Below are positions 1 through 11,188 of a DNA stretch of 64,000 nt, piece after piece. Origin of the DNA: Austropuccinia psidii (lineage: Eukaryota > Basidiomycota > Pucciniomycetes > Pucciniales > Sphaerophragmiaceae). The stretch's first letter is position 1; each line of letters opens with the position of its first letter. The translations under genes and the position numbers were made by a program. The notes under the pieces are model-generated. The model saw only the letters and a program-made list of their open reading frames with translations. It did not search any database and was not told the origin of the DNA. Where the stretch lies: assembly GCA_023105745.1 (NCBI GenBank), contig JALGQZ010000003.1, forward strand, positions 41,245,185 to 41,309,184. The letters run 5' to 3'.

Positions 1-362
1 ATATCAAATTAAAATCTTTCTATGAATAAAAACTCTTTAAGAATGATTCAGAATGAATATTATGAATGAAATGTATTTTTTAATCTATCTCAAAATTAAA
101 AGTAACCTGTGACCGGATTTAAAATTGAATTGGGTAAAACATTGGTCAAATAGTCTGCCACAAAATTTTAAGAGGAAGGAAAATTTTTGATACAGATTGA
201 AAGAAAATAATAAAGAGGAAATAAATTTTCAATAACAAAAGAGTGGTTGAAAATTGAGAATTTTGAAGGGAAAGTCATTAAGTTAATAAAAGTGTCATAG
301 TTTATTAATGAATTACCTTGAAGATGAAGAGAAAAGAATCAACTATGATTTAATTAACATAA
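1..362 (-). mobile_element. Leader (5' untranslated interior) of a gypsy family A copy that continues beyond the left edge
   Basis: This AT-rich stretch abuts the LTR that starts at 363. Its last 130 bases resemble the leader segments next to the family A LTRs at 47200-47357 and 59215-59372: same order of short A-rich blocks and the same 'tcataatttcaatgaaatgag'-like core in weaker form. Since the LTR reads in minus sense, this is the interior just downstream of the 5' LTR. The coding part would lie left of the window. No gene is seen. Confidence 0.5.
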
Positions 363-1819
363 TCTCACAGGGGCTCTTGTGGATATTGAGAGTGGCCTGG
401 AACTCAGGAATTGGGGAGCTCACTTGGAAGGCTACCAAAGAATGGAATAAATAAGAAGTATTATATTTCTTCAATTTGAGTAATGCAATGACAAGGATGA
501 GATGCAGAATAAGAAAGAAAGACAAATTTTCAAAGATAAAACCAATTAAGTCCTCTACTCACTGTTTCAACATTCCAGAATGGACAATAGAGTTGGTAAG
601 AATATGACCATCAAGTATCCACTGACATGAAAAGAAAGAAAAGGAGCTGAATTACTGACTTAATAAAATCATTATTCCCTATAAACATGAAATCAAATAG
701 GGATAAAATAAAATCCTAGTATATTGATTAACTGGGGAAACCCCCCAGGGTTGCAAAGGAGACTGGTACATATGAAAATTTGAGACCTTGAATCCTTCAG
801 GCTTACAACTGGTCTGTACTTAAAACTTGCAGCTTTAACTATTTCTTGAGGAAATGAACTAGGTTGAATGATCTCCCCAGGGTCTATGTTTTAAATGAAG
901 GCTTCTATGGATCCAGACTGTAATGAATGGATGTGGTTGCCAAATTAAGTTATGGAGAGCTGAAACTTGACAACTGGTTTTGAACTTCCTCTTGAATATC
1001 CCTTGAAATGAACTGTAAGTATCCCCATGGGGGATACGGCATTCTTGAAAGAACAAATACCTCATGATTGAGGTGATTGGTATGGAGGAAACTCTGAGCT
1101 TGAGCCTTGATTAATCTTGGTGAAAAGGTTGAGTTATGAGTATGGAAAATTATTTTCAAATTTAACTAGGGCCTCTTGATTTTTTCACCATTGGATTGCT
1201 GGTGAAAAAAGATGCATAATGGTGTATAACACCATTTATGGCTTTTGGGTTGTTGAAATCAAAGGGTAGCCAAAGAAATTCTGGAAGATATAATTGAGTT
1301 TTTTTATAAAGTGTATTGCAAGGATTCATAGTGTTTCTGTGTTTTCTGCACAGCTTTGCTTTTTTTCCCAAAAGAAGCCTTTACATGCTTAAAACCGTAT
1401 TTGCACAATGTGCGCGAAAAATTCAGAAATTGTGAAAATCCTTTATTTAAGCCCAAAATGGCCTAATATGAACATTTTGGTATATTTCCCATATCACATC
1501 TAAAAATGAAATATTATGGAAAAATTCACCAAAAGGTGTAAATCGTGCCAAACTGTATTTAAAGCCCAAAAAGAATAACACAGCCTTTTGGTTTGCATTT
1601 CCCCTGTTTATTGGGAAGTTCATAAAAGTCCCAAAAAGAAGAAGGTGGACATGAAGGGGACAGGCTGTCCCAGATAATGAAATGGCCATAAAAGGCCAAT
1701 AAAGTGAAAATGGCCAATTTGGCCAACGAATGATGGATATGGCCAACTTTACATACATTGGCTATGAAATTTTTATGCCATAAAATGGCTCAAGAGGGTG
1801 ATTCTCCATGGTTGTGACA
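363..1819 (-). mobile_element. Family A gypsy LTR (5' LTR of an element leaving the window)
   Basis: The ends are tCTCACAGGGGCTC (degenerate TGTCACAG) at the left and GGTTGTGACA at the right, the same termini as at 47358-48905. The length of 1457 bp fits the family (about 1.5 kb). The interior has the family's 'AACTGGGGAAA' block and dense GGCCA/TGGCC motifs near 1670-1760. The flanks CATAA and AAGCT do not match, as expected for one LTR of a longer element. Small open frames inside are LTR noise. Confidence 0.75.
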
Positions 1820-3520
1820 AAGCTTCAGGAAGGTTCCAGGCTTAATTACATGAGGAGATCCCTCTGGGTACTTCATAAGAACCTTTTTCTCCATTCTTCA
1901 ATGAAACAAAGAGGTACAAACATCCATTTGGTCAACTTTCTAATCATTAATGTCACAGTAGGAAAAAAGAAATGGAAGAGAAGGAATTCTTCTATTTAGA
2001 TCATCAGTTTCTTTTTAGCAAAGTCCTTGGAATTGAGAGACGCCCTGGAAACAGCTTCTTTCCAGTGTGCTGTTCTTTTTCGCAAAAATCCCAGTTTCAG
2101 CACAGGAGATTGGCTCCTTTCAGTAAATGAACAATCTTCCAGATTCTATTAGCCTTAATACTGGAAATCTCTTGGTTATTTCAGATTTCCATTTCTTGGC
2201 CTGTAGGTGACTCATAAATTGAGACTAGGTCTCAGGAGTACTTGAACTAAAGTAACTTAAACCTTTAAAACACCTTTGTTTCTCCTCTGGTAAGATTTTG
2301 GATACATTGAGGTTTCTGAATCTATCATTTGGTTCCTTTCCCATTACTTTATCCATTACCCAGCCCTTTGGAAGGTTTATGGTGGGTAGAGGATCATTTA
2401 GTGAGTGATTATGAGCATTTTCAGGAATTGAAGGTTCTTTCAGATCTTCAGATGCTTCATTAAAAACTTTGGCTTATTTTTGGAAGTAAAATGAAGGTAT
2501 GGAGTTTTCAACAGAAGAAGGTTCCAAAAAAAAGGAGGATATGTTTCTTCTACCCCAGGACTTTAGTTATTAGGAAGCAATTATTCTGAGAAAATACTCT
2601 TCATGGTTGTGAAAGAGGTAGAAATGGGACAAGAGCTTCGTCCTCTTGGAGAATCAGAAGTGCATAAACATTTTCTGTGAAAAGGAAATAATTAGTGATT
2701 TAAATATTATTGGTGATAGTGAGATAAAAAGTAAAGTTGTTGTGTCTTTCAGAGTAGTCAAGGAAGGAGGCCCTTTCTGTGCAAGGTTGCAATTTTGACC
2801 TTATGTTAGCTTAATTTACATGAATTTATAGTGGAAATCAAAAGGGATGAAGATTGTGTAGTTTAGGAACAGTGTTAAAAAGTGATTTCAATAAAGTTTC
2901 AAAGACAAGGAGGAGACCAGTGTTCTATTTAAACGGGAATTCGCAGTAGATAAATCCTTTCCCCACTAATCAAAGGATACTTTAGAATATAATAAGAGAT
3001 AACAAACTATCTCCATAATAGTTTGAATAGACCTTTTAGAAAAGGTTTTTTCTGCCTTGTATGTGGATCATTAAGTAGGGATTTCATTCTTTCAGAAAGC
3101 AGATATTGATGGAAAGATCGCTCAATAAATTTTCCACTATTATCATACACAACCTTATCAATTTGATATCTGGTTGTTTTTCAATGAATACCTTAAAGAT
3201 TTTGAATCGTGTGAAATAGAAGAAGTGAAGTGGTACTTGGAGTAGCCATCAACTATTTGAATAAGAAGACATCTACCCCCTTTTTAGGAAGGATAAATTG
3301 GAACTCAGAAATTTATATGGACTATTTGTAGTGGCTGAGAGGTTTGAGGAAAGCCTCTATTTGATTGTAGTAATTGAGATTATCATTGCAAGGATTCTTC
3401 AAATTTAGAATTTGAAAATTGCAAAGTAGGAAAGAGATGAAATACGTTTTTATTACTTGGATGTCCCAAATATTTCTAAGCTTAAGGTTTGTCAATGAAA
3501 CTCTTTAGAAAACTAACTAA
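1820..3520 (-). pseudogene. Ty1/copia remnant: integrase to reverse transcriptase
   Basis: On the minus strand, degenerate but collinear copia blocks are visible. Near 3480-3300 is an integrase zinc-domain-like stretch. Near 3280-3020 the integrase core reads IVDGYSKYHFT, followed by a region resembling YDNxGxFIERSFHQYLLSERMKSL. Between 2700 and 1990 is an eroded linker. At 1960-1820 a reverse transcriptase start reads QMDVCTSLF, then MKYPEGSPH and KPGTFLKL. The series stops exactly at the family A LTR, so the gypsy element inserted into or truncated this copia copy. Many stops and frame changes show it is old and dead. The family assignment rests on motif order. Confidence 0.65.
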
Positions 3521-5930
3521 TATCAAGGGTACTATGACACACCTCAGTAGAGAATATAATTATTAAAAAGAATCACAATACAAAAAGAAATAATTATTAT
3601 TAAATAATTCAATGATCATAAATCTCTTAATAATTCTAATAAATCATAATTATTATATGATTATCATAGTCACTGAAGGATATGTTGATGAAAAGTATAA
3701 AATCTTGAAATAAAAAGCGTTATATGTGTAAAATAATAATGTGGACCACTTATGAATAATAAGAATATTATTTTCAAAGGAAATTATCATCTAAATTGTG
3801 CAGAGATAATTCTTATAGAGAAATTTATATAAAAAAACTAAAACTAGATAAAAAAGATGCATAGTTCAAAGGAGCACTTAGCTATAAACGTTTATTCATA
3901 AAACAAGTCAAAAAGAAACATTTTATTATTATTTAATGTTTATAAGCTAAAGGCATGCCAAAAAACAATAGTTCAAAGAAATAAAATATTTTTTATTTGA
4001 TATAATATTATGTGAAGAGTTTTTGCAGAAAATTGATAGTTTTAAAAGACATTTCAAGAGAAAAATTTAATAAGAGCTTATTATTGACTATTATGAAAAT
4101 ATAACTGACATTCTATTATTTCTATTCTTTATTAACAATTGATGAATATTAAAATAACTTCAGAATTACTTTAAGAATTTAAGATTTTATATTGAATAAA
4201 ATATTACTGGTTTACAATGTCTTATTGATTGAATGATGAGTGTGATGGACCAAAACACTGATATAAAGGCTTCTTTCATTCCTTCAGAAAAGCTCTCATG
4301 ATAAATAATGGATGAAAAGGGCGTGTTCAGGTCAAAACTGAAAAACCATACTTTGAAATAAGTTTTTTACTTTAATGCAACTTATCTTTCGTTTCAGTTT
4401 CACATTATCAGTGTTATTATTAACTCTAAATGGTGTAATCCTCTTTTAGGTCAATTTCTTTATTAGTTTAAATACAAAATAGATTTTTTTCATATTAAGG
4501 TTCATGAGGTGAACTTAAAAATTAATTTTCAAGTTTAATGTCTTAAACTTAATTTTCAATGAATATTTGAAGGATTCTTAACTTTCTTTAAGAATAGTAA
4601 AAAGTGCTGATTTCAAGGACAATTTCCAGAGAATCCTGCTTGCAAATATACACAGATAGAATTTAATTGTAAGCCATTTGAAAATTTCAAGAAGACCCAT
4701 TGATAATTGTATTTTCAATGAATTTTTTAAATTTATTGCCATTTTTCCATGTAAGATAGAAATACATACCAAATGTCAACATCTTCTAAGTTTTTAACCC
4801 CTATAAAATTCAAATTAATTATTATTTAAGCTTGTTTAATATTTGTTCATCTTTGACAGTTCATAAGACCTCTATTACAAGTCTGCATATGGTCATCTAC
4901 TCTTTGGAAGCTTATAGCTCCTGTCCAAATCAGATATATACCAATTTAAGACTTATTATTCATTAAAAGTATATTGTTGAAGCTTTAATCATGTTTTAAA
5001 TCAGCAAATACAGGTTGAAAACCTTATTTTGGCTTTTAAAAATCCCAAGTGATGGGTACCATGGCACCTTAGCCAGTTCTCCTTTGTCCCACCTTTTTGG
5101 GTGGATTTTTCCCCATCTTTGATTAACCACAAACAATGTCTTTGAAAAAAGTTAAATTGAGCTCATGAAACGCATACAGCCTGCATGGTAATTCCTTAGC
5201 CAATTCAGTAGATTTACATAAAACTGTAATTCTAACTCAATTTTTGTAAGTTTGCATAAATTTTATCCAACTTTCAGTTTAAGATTCAGCTTCACATTAA
5301 AAGATTCATAGTCAAAAATGTTGAATGGTGTAATTGTACTGTAAGATTCTTCAATCTTCCAATAAATTGCCAAATAGTAATTTTTCTTTATAACACCCTA
5401 TGGTTCTATTCAACGTTATTTTTGGTGTAGAATCAAAAAATGCCATAATATTTAGAAATTTCTTTATCAAAAAGAGGTTAATGTTTTTACTGTTATTTTT
5501 TGTTTCAAATCGATTTCTAAAGTCAGTTTATGACTAAATAAAGTTTACAACATGGTTTTTGTGGCCTTATGGGTATATCATACATAGCTCACAGGCTCAC
5601 AGTGAATGATGAAAGAATATGTGACTTGTTTTTGTAAAGTGTGAGACTATATCTCCAAGATGAATTGGAGTAATATCATCTACAAGCTTTCCTTCAAGTA
5701 TAACCCCATTTTTTTCCATTAAAAAGGGGTAAATATTCTCTGTTTCCAGAGAGAAAAAAGCCCCTTTGTGGTAAGGCTTACAAAGAAATTAGAGGTTGTG
5801 TTACATTAGGAACTATGGGATAATTTTTAAAGTAAATTTTATATCCCTTTTTTCTTTTGACGGCTGCTATGAGAAAATGTAAACGCTAGATGATGGTTCC
5901 ATAAACCTGATTCAAGGCCATTCCAGAGCA
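3521..5930. other. AT-rich intergenic DNA without a recognisable gene
   Basis: There are no sustained open frames and no RNA gene that I can see. The end of a segment at about 5560-5601 (…gggtatat…ggctcaca) resembles the right end of the LTR at 56298-58133, so an old copy of that LTR may end here. Around 5040-5110 is a short, more GC-rich patch (ggtaccatggcacc) of unknown origin. The rest is background AT-rich sequence, probably decayed transposon DNA. Confidence 0.5.
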
Positions 5931-6243
5931 CAAGCATGACAGCGAAATACCATAAATCAATGGTATAGTGAAGATACCACCAAAACAATGATCTGAGCCA
6001 AATCAGCTCAAAAGGTATCAAAAGAAAGAGGAAACTCACCACTTTCCAAATATACAAGTCCCATCATCATAGTATGAAGAACAACAAGGTTATTCCTGCT
6101 AAAAGTTTCTGCTGAGCATAAACCTTAATTTTAACCTCTTATCTGAAATACAGAGGATAAGGCTTAACCCCATCAAACAGGTATTAGAAATGAAACTCTA
6201 AGTCAGGCTATCCAATAGGAATAGCCAAACCGAGCTAACACCA
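5930..6243 (-). mobile_element. Fragment of LTR family D, reverse orientation
   Basis: The reverse complement follows the 3' third of the LTR at 53927-55351 block by block: a 'TTTGGCT…ATTGGATAGCC' block, 'AAATTAAGGTTTATGCTCAGC', the 'GATGGGACTTGTATATTTGGAAAG' block and 'GATACCTTTTGAGCTGAT.TGGCTC'. Similarity fades near 5930, so the true LTR end is lost. It has no coding capacity. A small open frame here is a by-product. Confidence 0.6.
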
Positions 6244-6249
6244 GAATTA

Positions 6250-8105
6250 CATCAAAATGTGAAGTCCAGCTTTGAAGCCATTCCTCAGATCACCAACTGC
6301 TTACACTGCATTTGAATTTAGAAGACTTAGCAATTCAAATAAAAGAAACTCACATTAATATTCAATTGGATATGCTTGACAAAGAGAAATCCATGGCAGA
6401 TGTTGGATCAAAACTCAATGAACAACAAAGTAACACAGGCTGGTCACTCAAGAGGATATAGATGAAAAAACAAGAGACCTTTGTGAAAAAATCTATGGTG
6501 AGTTTATTAAACAAGGAAAAGAGGTAAGTACCAGACAAAAAAAAGAAAAACCGTGGTGGGACAAAGAAACACTGGAGCCAATAATTAAAGAAAGAAATAG
6601 AGCAAGAAGATGGTAGTTTCTCACCAGAGCCCCAGAAGCAAAAAGAAGCTACCAGAAATGGAAAGAAATTTTCAGATCAAAACTTAAAGAGATGAAATTT
6701 ACTAATTGGAGAAAGCTCTTAGAAAGCAGAGGCCCTAATCATTCATTTGATGCACTCAAATTCCCCAAAGTTAAGTCATCAAATGAAATCAATCCTTTAA
6801 TAATACAGGTAGGAGAACTTACAAATAACAAAAAAGAACAAGCCAAAATCCCTTCCCAAATGGTTTCCCAGGCAGTAGAAGAGGTGGATTTATACGATAT
6901 CCCCATATCACCACCGGAACTCTGACAATACTTTGAAGAAATAACCCACAACAAAATACAGACCAACATTAGATCACTCCCAAAAAAGAAGGCACCTGGA
7001 CCTGGCCTGATACCCAACAAATTTCTCAAAATAACAGGTAAAGTAATCCTTAACAAACTCTAAAAACTTTTCAATTCCTGCTTAAAAATAGGCTACTTCC
7101 CAAAACAATAGAAGAGAGCTACAAGAATAATGATCCAAAAAGCAAACAAAAAAACTACTCCGAGCCATCAGCATACCACCCAATAGCACTACTAAGTACA
7201 GTAGGTAAGTCATCTGAAAGAATATTAAACAACAGACTCACTCACTGGGATAGAAAGCGGACATTTTGGAGGCAGACCAGGTTGGAACATTGAAGAGGAA
7301 ATTTTGGTGATGGACTCATGGATCAAAGATAAATGGAGAAAAAAGGAAATAGTGGCCGGATTATTTTTGGATGTTAAATCAGCCTTCCCCGCAGTCCACA
7401 GAGAGAGACTAGTACATATATTAAGAGAAACAAATGCACCAACATATCTAACCTCCATTGTTGATTCACTCTTAAGAGACAGAGAGACCAGCTTGAATTT
7501 AGGCAACTATACTTCATCTATGATCCCATTGATCAGAAGTCTCTTAAAAGAATAACCCTTATCAATTACACTATATCTTATTTAAAACTCCACCTTATTA
7601 ATACAAAATCAGATAAGTTTTGAATCAGACAGAATATCAATTGGTTACATTGTTGATGTCATTCACTTAATTGCAGAAACCTCCCCTGTGATGGAAATGG
7701 ACAAGCTGAAAGAAATATGCAGGCAAACATTAGATTGGGGAAAAAAGTGGGGTCAGAATTTGATAAGGCGAAAACACAACTTATTCTATTTGCTCAAGAG
7801 AATTTTGAACCTCAGTCAATTCAATGCAGAAAAGAGGCACTAGTATCAACAACAGAAACAAAGTGGTTGGGTATTCACCTGGATTCTCAACTATTTTACA
7901 AACAACATGTCAACAACTTCAACAACAAGGCCAATACAGAATTAGCCCAGATAAACCAAATCTCCAATAGGTACATCGGATTGAACACCGCAGACAAAAG
8001 ACTACTAATCAAGAAAGTGCTATACCCCAGATTATTATACGGAGGTATCTTATGGCTAAATGAAAAAAAAAGTCAAAAGTAAGCAAAATACTCACCTTAA
8101 TTGAC
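6250..8105 (+). pseudogene. Non-LTR retrotransposon (LINE) reverse transcriptase, inactivated
   Basis: Plus-strand fragments in collinear order belong to a LINE pol protein. They are a spacer between endonuclease and RT with PWWDKE (about 6560), the RT region 0-1 signature KKAPGPGLIPNKF (about 6985), RT motif A FLDVKSAFPAVHRERLVHIL (about 7360), and a C-terminal thumb-like block with WLGIHLDSQLFYKQHV (about 7865), ending near 8080. The YxDD box is damaged: it reads GYIVDVIHLIA near 7640, so one catalytic aspartate is lost. Several in-frame stops and frameshifts separate the fragments (open pieces at 6692-6925, 7304-7555 and 7717-8082). The endonuclease is not clearly present. The 3' end is cut by an LTR at 8109. 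This organisation fits fungal LINEs with a Tad/I-like arrangement. The exact clade is not determined. Confidence 0.75.
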
Positions 8106-8108
8106 AAC

Positions 8109-8867
8109 TGTCACAGGGGCTCTTCGAAGTGAAGAGGGCCTGGCACTCAGTAAACTGGGAATCACTTATGGAGGGCTCAAAGATATGGTAAGAAAGAGTA
8201 CACTTAAGAGTGTTAAAGATGGATTACTAAAACAATAAATATAAGAAAGCAGAAACAAAAGAATAAGAATAAAAGAATAGAAGAGCCAACCACAAACAAG
8301 TCCAAGTCCACTGTTTCAACCTGTCAGAATGGAAAGAGAAGGGTTAATAAGGATATGGCCACCCAACTCATACTGTACAGGAAAAGAGAGAAATGCAAAG
8401 ACTAACTTAAAATTAAATAAATATAATACCCAAAATAAGGATAAGAATATTCATCAAACAATAAATAAACTAAATGAATTAACTGGGGAAAAGTCCCCAA
8501 GGGGGGAGAAAGAGGGGCTGGTATATGTGAGAAACACCAGCCCTGGTCCAGAGGAAGAATTTTCATGAGAGGATTGAATTATTGAATTGAGTCTGGCCAA
8601 TACAGGTCCTGTACAGCTGTACAGAACCTGTACAAGAGGTGTGGTGTATTTGAGTGATCATACAGTTTCATGCTGGTGTATTGAAACTGTATTGGGTGAA
8701 TCCAACCTGTACAGGTATTGACAGGCTGTATTGATGTACCAAACTGTATGCATGTTTCAGAATGAAGATTTCTGAAACTGAATATTGATGCAACAGTGGA
8801 TCTTCTGATTTTGAGGTGTTTGAGTGGGTATATGAATGAATACCCTTACCCCTGATGGATGGTTGTT
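8109..8867 (-). mobile_element. LTR of subfamily B (relative of family A)
   Basis: It begins TGTCACAGGGGCTCTTC and ends about GGATGGTTGTTAGA. It matches the split LTR at 53650-55816 over its whole length, including CACTCAGTAAACTG, 'TTAACTGGGGAAAAGTCCCC' and the paired 'CTGTACAGCTGTA' motifs near 8605-8760. The flanking 5-mers do not form a duplication, so this is probably one end of a longer or rearranged element. It sits directly against the 3' end of the LINE remnant. Confidence 0.65.
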
Positions 8868-9181
8868 AGAGTATTCCCCTCTTGAAACTGGTGGGCTCCT
8901 GAACAACATAATACCCTGCCACTGTTGAGTGGCATCTCAATATGCCCACATTTCTTTCAAAAAAATTTCTTTTTAATTTTCTTTTCCTCTTGACCATTAT
9001 CCTGAAAAGCCTTCTTCAATTCTTCTCTGTCAAATTAAATTTATTCCCCCCTTCTTTCAAGTTTTGAGTAAGTATTCCACTTCGAAATATGATTTTCTTT
9101 TCTTCTGATTCAATCAACCTTGCCCTTGGGATATATCCCAAAATAATGGCCACTGAGCTCTTGTTCTCAAAAAATGATGCC
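8868..9181. other. Short segment between LTR B and the truncated LTR C
   Basis: A purine-rich run on the minus strand (AAGAGGGGAA) directly abuts the LTR B end, as a polypurine tract before a 3' LTR would. The rest may be the last interior part of a minus-strand element. No gene is recognised. Confidence 0.3.
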
Positions 9182-10591
9182 CATCAAAGAGAGCCAGGAT
9201 ACCCAACTTCTGAGGCCTCAGAGGCGTGGATAGCTCCAGAGCATGGATCCATGGCTCATCTTGGCCCAATTGGTAAACTAAAACTTTTTGGGAACTTGGT
9301 TACCAAGTTACACTTACTGTAATCACAAGAAAAATAGCAAATAACCTGCTATTTTGACGTGCCAAGGAGGTAATGAGCTACTCAGACTCCTGTAACCACG
9401 TCAATTCTTGATGACTTTCCATGACTAGACCCTAAAAGAGTAATTAAAACCCTTTTGGGATCCATATTCATTGATTTACCTCATAGCAACCAGCAAAATA
9501 CTGCTATTTGCAATTATACGTAGAAATGAGGTAAAAACTTCAAAAATTCATTAAAAATACAATTCTTAATGAATCTTCCTGAAACTTTCAGGACCAATGA
9601 AGAACTGTATTATCTATGGTACAACCAAAAAGAATTATGGTTTTACTAGTAAAATTAAAAGTTTTACTTACAGTCCATTTTTGACCATTCTACGTGAAAC
9701 ACTGAATCTTCAAAAATTCACAGTAATTACTACCTGTGATGAAATTGGCAATAACATTGATAACTTTGAGAAATCAATGAGTATTTTAGAATAAAAGAAG
9801 ATTTACAGATGTTACTCCTTTTATTCTTAACCATATTGGGGTTGGTAGTCACGTAAAAGCATTAATTAAGTAATTATGATAATCTTACGTGACAACAGAT
9901 GATGCAATCATTAATCCAAAAAGGTTTATTGTTTTCTCACTCACTGGTTTTTCAGTTTGCTCCATGGCACGCCTCTGTGAGCTGTTGTAGACTTAAAAGA
10001 AGCCTCTTCTTGCTGTTTTTCCGTATCATCATCTTATTAAATCATTTATATCAATATTACCAACAAGTAAGTATTAGTTAAAACTTTTCTTAAGTGTTTT
10101 ATTCTTTCAGAATCAATCAGAAAGACGTGAAATCATAGAAATCAACTTTATATTGTTGTAATACCTTTATAAATTCATTTTGCTCCCTTAAATCCACAAT
10201 TCTACGTCAAATTTCTCTACTTATATCTATCAATAAGTTCTTTGGAGTATTAGTGAGTCATTTATCTTTAATTCTTAAAGTTTTTCTCTAGTAATAGTTT
10301 TCTTCAAGAATTATCTTTATAATTATTCTTGTAAAAGATAATTATATATTAAAATAATTTTATTATTTTAATAAAAGAAGTTTTTATTATTAAATTCTTC
10401 TTGTAATTGATTCTAGTAGACAATTACTGCTCACTGTTATAATCACTAGTAGTGTATAACACGTGAAAGAAATAATTTTATAATTATTTAATTGTGGTTA
10501 TAATAATTCTTATTATTATATTTCATAAGAACAGACATAGTACTGTTGATTAATAGTAATATTATCATCAGTTTCATAGTCACATCTTACA
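9182..10591 (+). mobile_element. Truncated 5' LTR of the family C gypsy element
   Basis: From 9182 on, the sequence is almost identical to 17546-18954, with about a dozen differences by eye over 1.4 kb. It ends GTCACATCTTACA like the 3' LTR. The first ~514 bp of the LTR, present at 17032-17545, are missing and replaced by unrelated sequence. The interior of the element starts at 10592. Small open frames within (for example 9597-9794) recur in every LTR copy and are not genes. Confidence 0.85.
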
Positions 10592-11188
10592 TTTGGGGGC
10601 CTGGCCATGTTTTTTGAACCTTGTACCCTTAATTAATATATTTTTAAGCTCCAAAATATATTAATTTAATTAATTTTTTTTCTTTCAACTTGGAGTTAAA
10701 ATATTTTTATTTTTGAAATTGTTTTAAAATCTTTTTCATTGAGGAATTTGGTTTCATTTTATATTGTTTTTACACGTGGCTTTTTCACATCCAAAAACTT
10801 ATAAAATTATTCTTTGAGTTACTCTGAATTAATTTTCATTCAAAATCTTAAATTTTAATTTTTTTCTTTAAAAAGAATAATTTTTTAATATTAAAAAATA
10901 TAAAACTTATAAAAAATCTTTTAAAAATATTTTAAAAAGTATAAAAAATAATTTTTTCTCTTTTATAATTTCTTTTAGTGTCTTTAATCAGATACTGTGC
11001 AGCTGGCAACAGACTCAGTAAAAGATATATCACTAGTCCAGAATCTTCAGAAGCAGAATCTGAAGACAGTATTGAGGTGCAGATTGCTAAAAGAGGCACC
11101 TTATTCAACTCAGAAAAAGCTAAATTACCACCAAAAGGTGTGTATTTTATCTTATATTTTCACCTTTTATCTTTAAATTGACGTGAAA
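10592..11188 (+). other. Leader of the family C element, with an exon-like open segment (10978-11139)
   Basis: The first half is AT-rich and non-coding. A stretch of about 160 bases at 10978-11139 is open and protein-like (SPESSEAESEDSIEVQIAKR). It is preceded by TTTCTTTTAG (a good 3' splice site) and followed by GGTGTGTATT (a plausible 5' splice site). The gag ATG follows at 11189. This could be an exon of a spliced leader or an N-terminal extension of Gag. Splicing is inferred from the site sequences only. Confidence 0.4.
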
